Origin: a bacterium
Lineage (GTDB): Bacteria; Bacteroidota; Bacteroidia; Bacteroidales; Bacteroidaceae
Length of the DNA: 6,068 nt
Assembly: GCA_004562975.1 (NCBI GenBank)
Contig: SFQP01000083.1
Location: 1-6,068 of the forward strand
Reading direction: 5' to 3'
Part shown: one piece after another, positions 5,997 through 6,068 of the stretch
How the letters are laid out: each line of letters opens with the position of its first letter
Numbering within the stretch: position 1 is the first letter of the stretch
Position numbers and translations under genes: made by a program
Notes under the pieces: generated by a model
Database searches by the model: none
Seen by the model: only the letters and a program-made list of their open reading frames with translations
Told to the model about the DNA's origin: nothing

Positions 5997-6007
5997 AAAC
6001 AGAATAA
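5912..6007 (+). pseudogene. Out-of-frame remnant of the native MutY C-terminus
   Basis: Read from 5912 in the frame shifted relative to mutY, the sequence encodes GFIVVQPDEMERYAMPRLLL and then RFLQSPNIKTE and a TAA at 6005-6007. The pattern of an acidic stretch followed by a YAMPRLL-type helix is what I expect at the C-terminus of Bacteroidetes MutY. This frame has a stop at 5819-5821 and is open after it, so the switch from the mutY frame must lie between 5822 and about 5911. The end at 6007 leaves a 9-base gap to the next gene, the tight spacing expected of the ancestral operon. Confidence 0.65.
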
Positions 6008-6016
6008 TTGAAAAAT

Positions 6017-6068
6017 ATGGCTCGTAAGAAAAAGCCTCTCCCCCTATTAGAGAATATCACCATCACCG
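6017..6068 (+). CDS. rlmD: Start of a probable 23S rRNA (uracil-5-)-methyltransferase, RlmD/TrmA family (partial)
   Basis: Only 17 codons are visible before the right edge: MARKKKPLPLLENITIT. This basic start followed by LPLLENITIT resembles the N-terminal TRAM-like region of Bacteroidales RlmD proteins, which methylate a uracil of 23S rRNA with S-adenosylmethionine. No catalytic motif is in the window, so the assignment rests on N-terminal resemblance alone. The ATG is preceded by an A-rich stretch (GAAAAAT) and lies 20 bases after the mutY stop used here, or 9 bases after the ancestral one, so it is probably cotranscribed with mutY. Confidence 0.6.
   Translation, partial: MARKKKPLPLLENITIT

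Noticed and set aside
5912..6007. Programmed ribosomal frameshift joining the two parts of MutY
   Set aside because: There is no heptameric slippery site or downstream structure of the usual kind, and a simple frame change would not restore the missing H-x-x-(S/T)-H segment.
1..6068. Defence system, mobile element or biosynthetic cluster
   Set aside because: All recognised genes are housekeeping. I saw no transposase, integrase, attachment-site repeats, CRISPR repeats, toxin-antitoxin pair or phage gene.

Overview
The window looks like chromosomal DNA from a Bacteroidales bacterium (Bacteroides, Prevotella or a relative; my inference). The signs are a periplasmic DUF1573-type protein, a ManC without the C-terminal isomerase domain, start codons without clear Shine-Dalgarno sequences, and two candidate promoters matching the Bacteroidetes -7 consensus TAnnTTTG. 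There is no phage, IS element, CRISPR array, tRNA or rRNA that I can see. It reads as core genome rather than an accessory island.

The left half is transcribed leftwards from a divergent intergenic region at 3319-3484. In transcription order it holds ruvC (Holliday-junction resolvase), a small secreted protein of unknown function, an unrecognised 101-residue protein, and ygiQ. The last is a large radical SAM protein whose 3' end lies beyond base 1. The four genes are head-to-tail with gaps of about 71, 58 and 21 bases and could form one operon.

The right half is transcribed rightwards. It starts with a DUF1573 protein and a mannose-1-phosphate guanylyltransferase, 10 bases apart and surely cotranscribed. 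A 108-base gap with a long inverted repeat follows, then mutY (adenine glycosylase) and the first 17 codons of a gene that resembles the 23S rRNA uracil methyltransferase rlmD. DNA repair genes therefore sit on both sides (ruvC, mutY), but nothing shows that they act together or are co-regulated.

The main anomaly is the 3' end of mutY. The catalytic domain and the iron-sulfur cluster ligands are intact. Within the C-terminal 8-oxoG-recognition domain the frame is lost, the usual H-x-x-(S/T)-H segment cannot be found in any forward frame, and a plausible native C-terminus survives in another frame up to base 6007. Other points of interest are a -7 box four bases before the ruvC start (possible leaderless mRNA), a hairpin with a T-run in the leader of the DUF1573 gene, and a second four-cysteine cluster in YgiQ. 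I found no convincing new multi-gene system.
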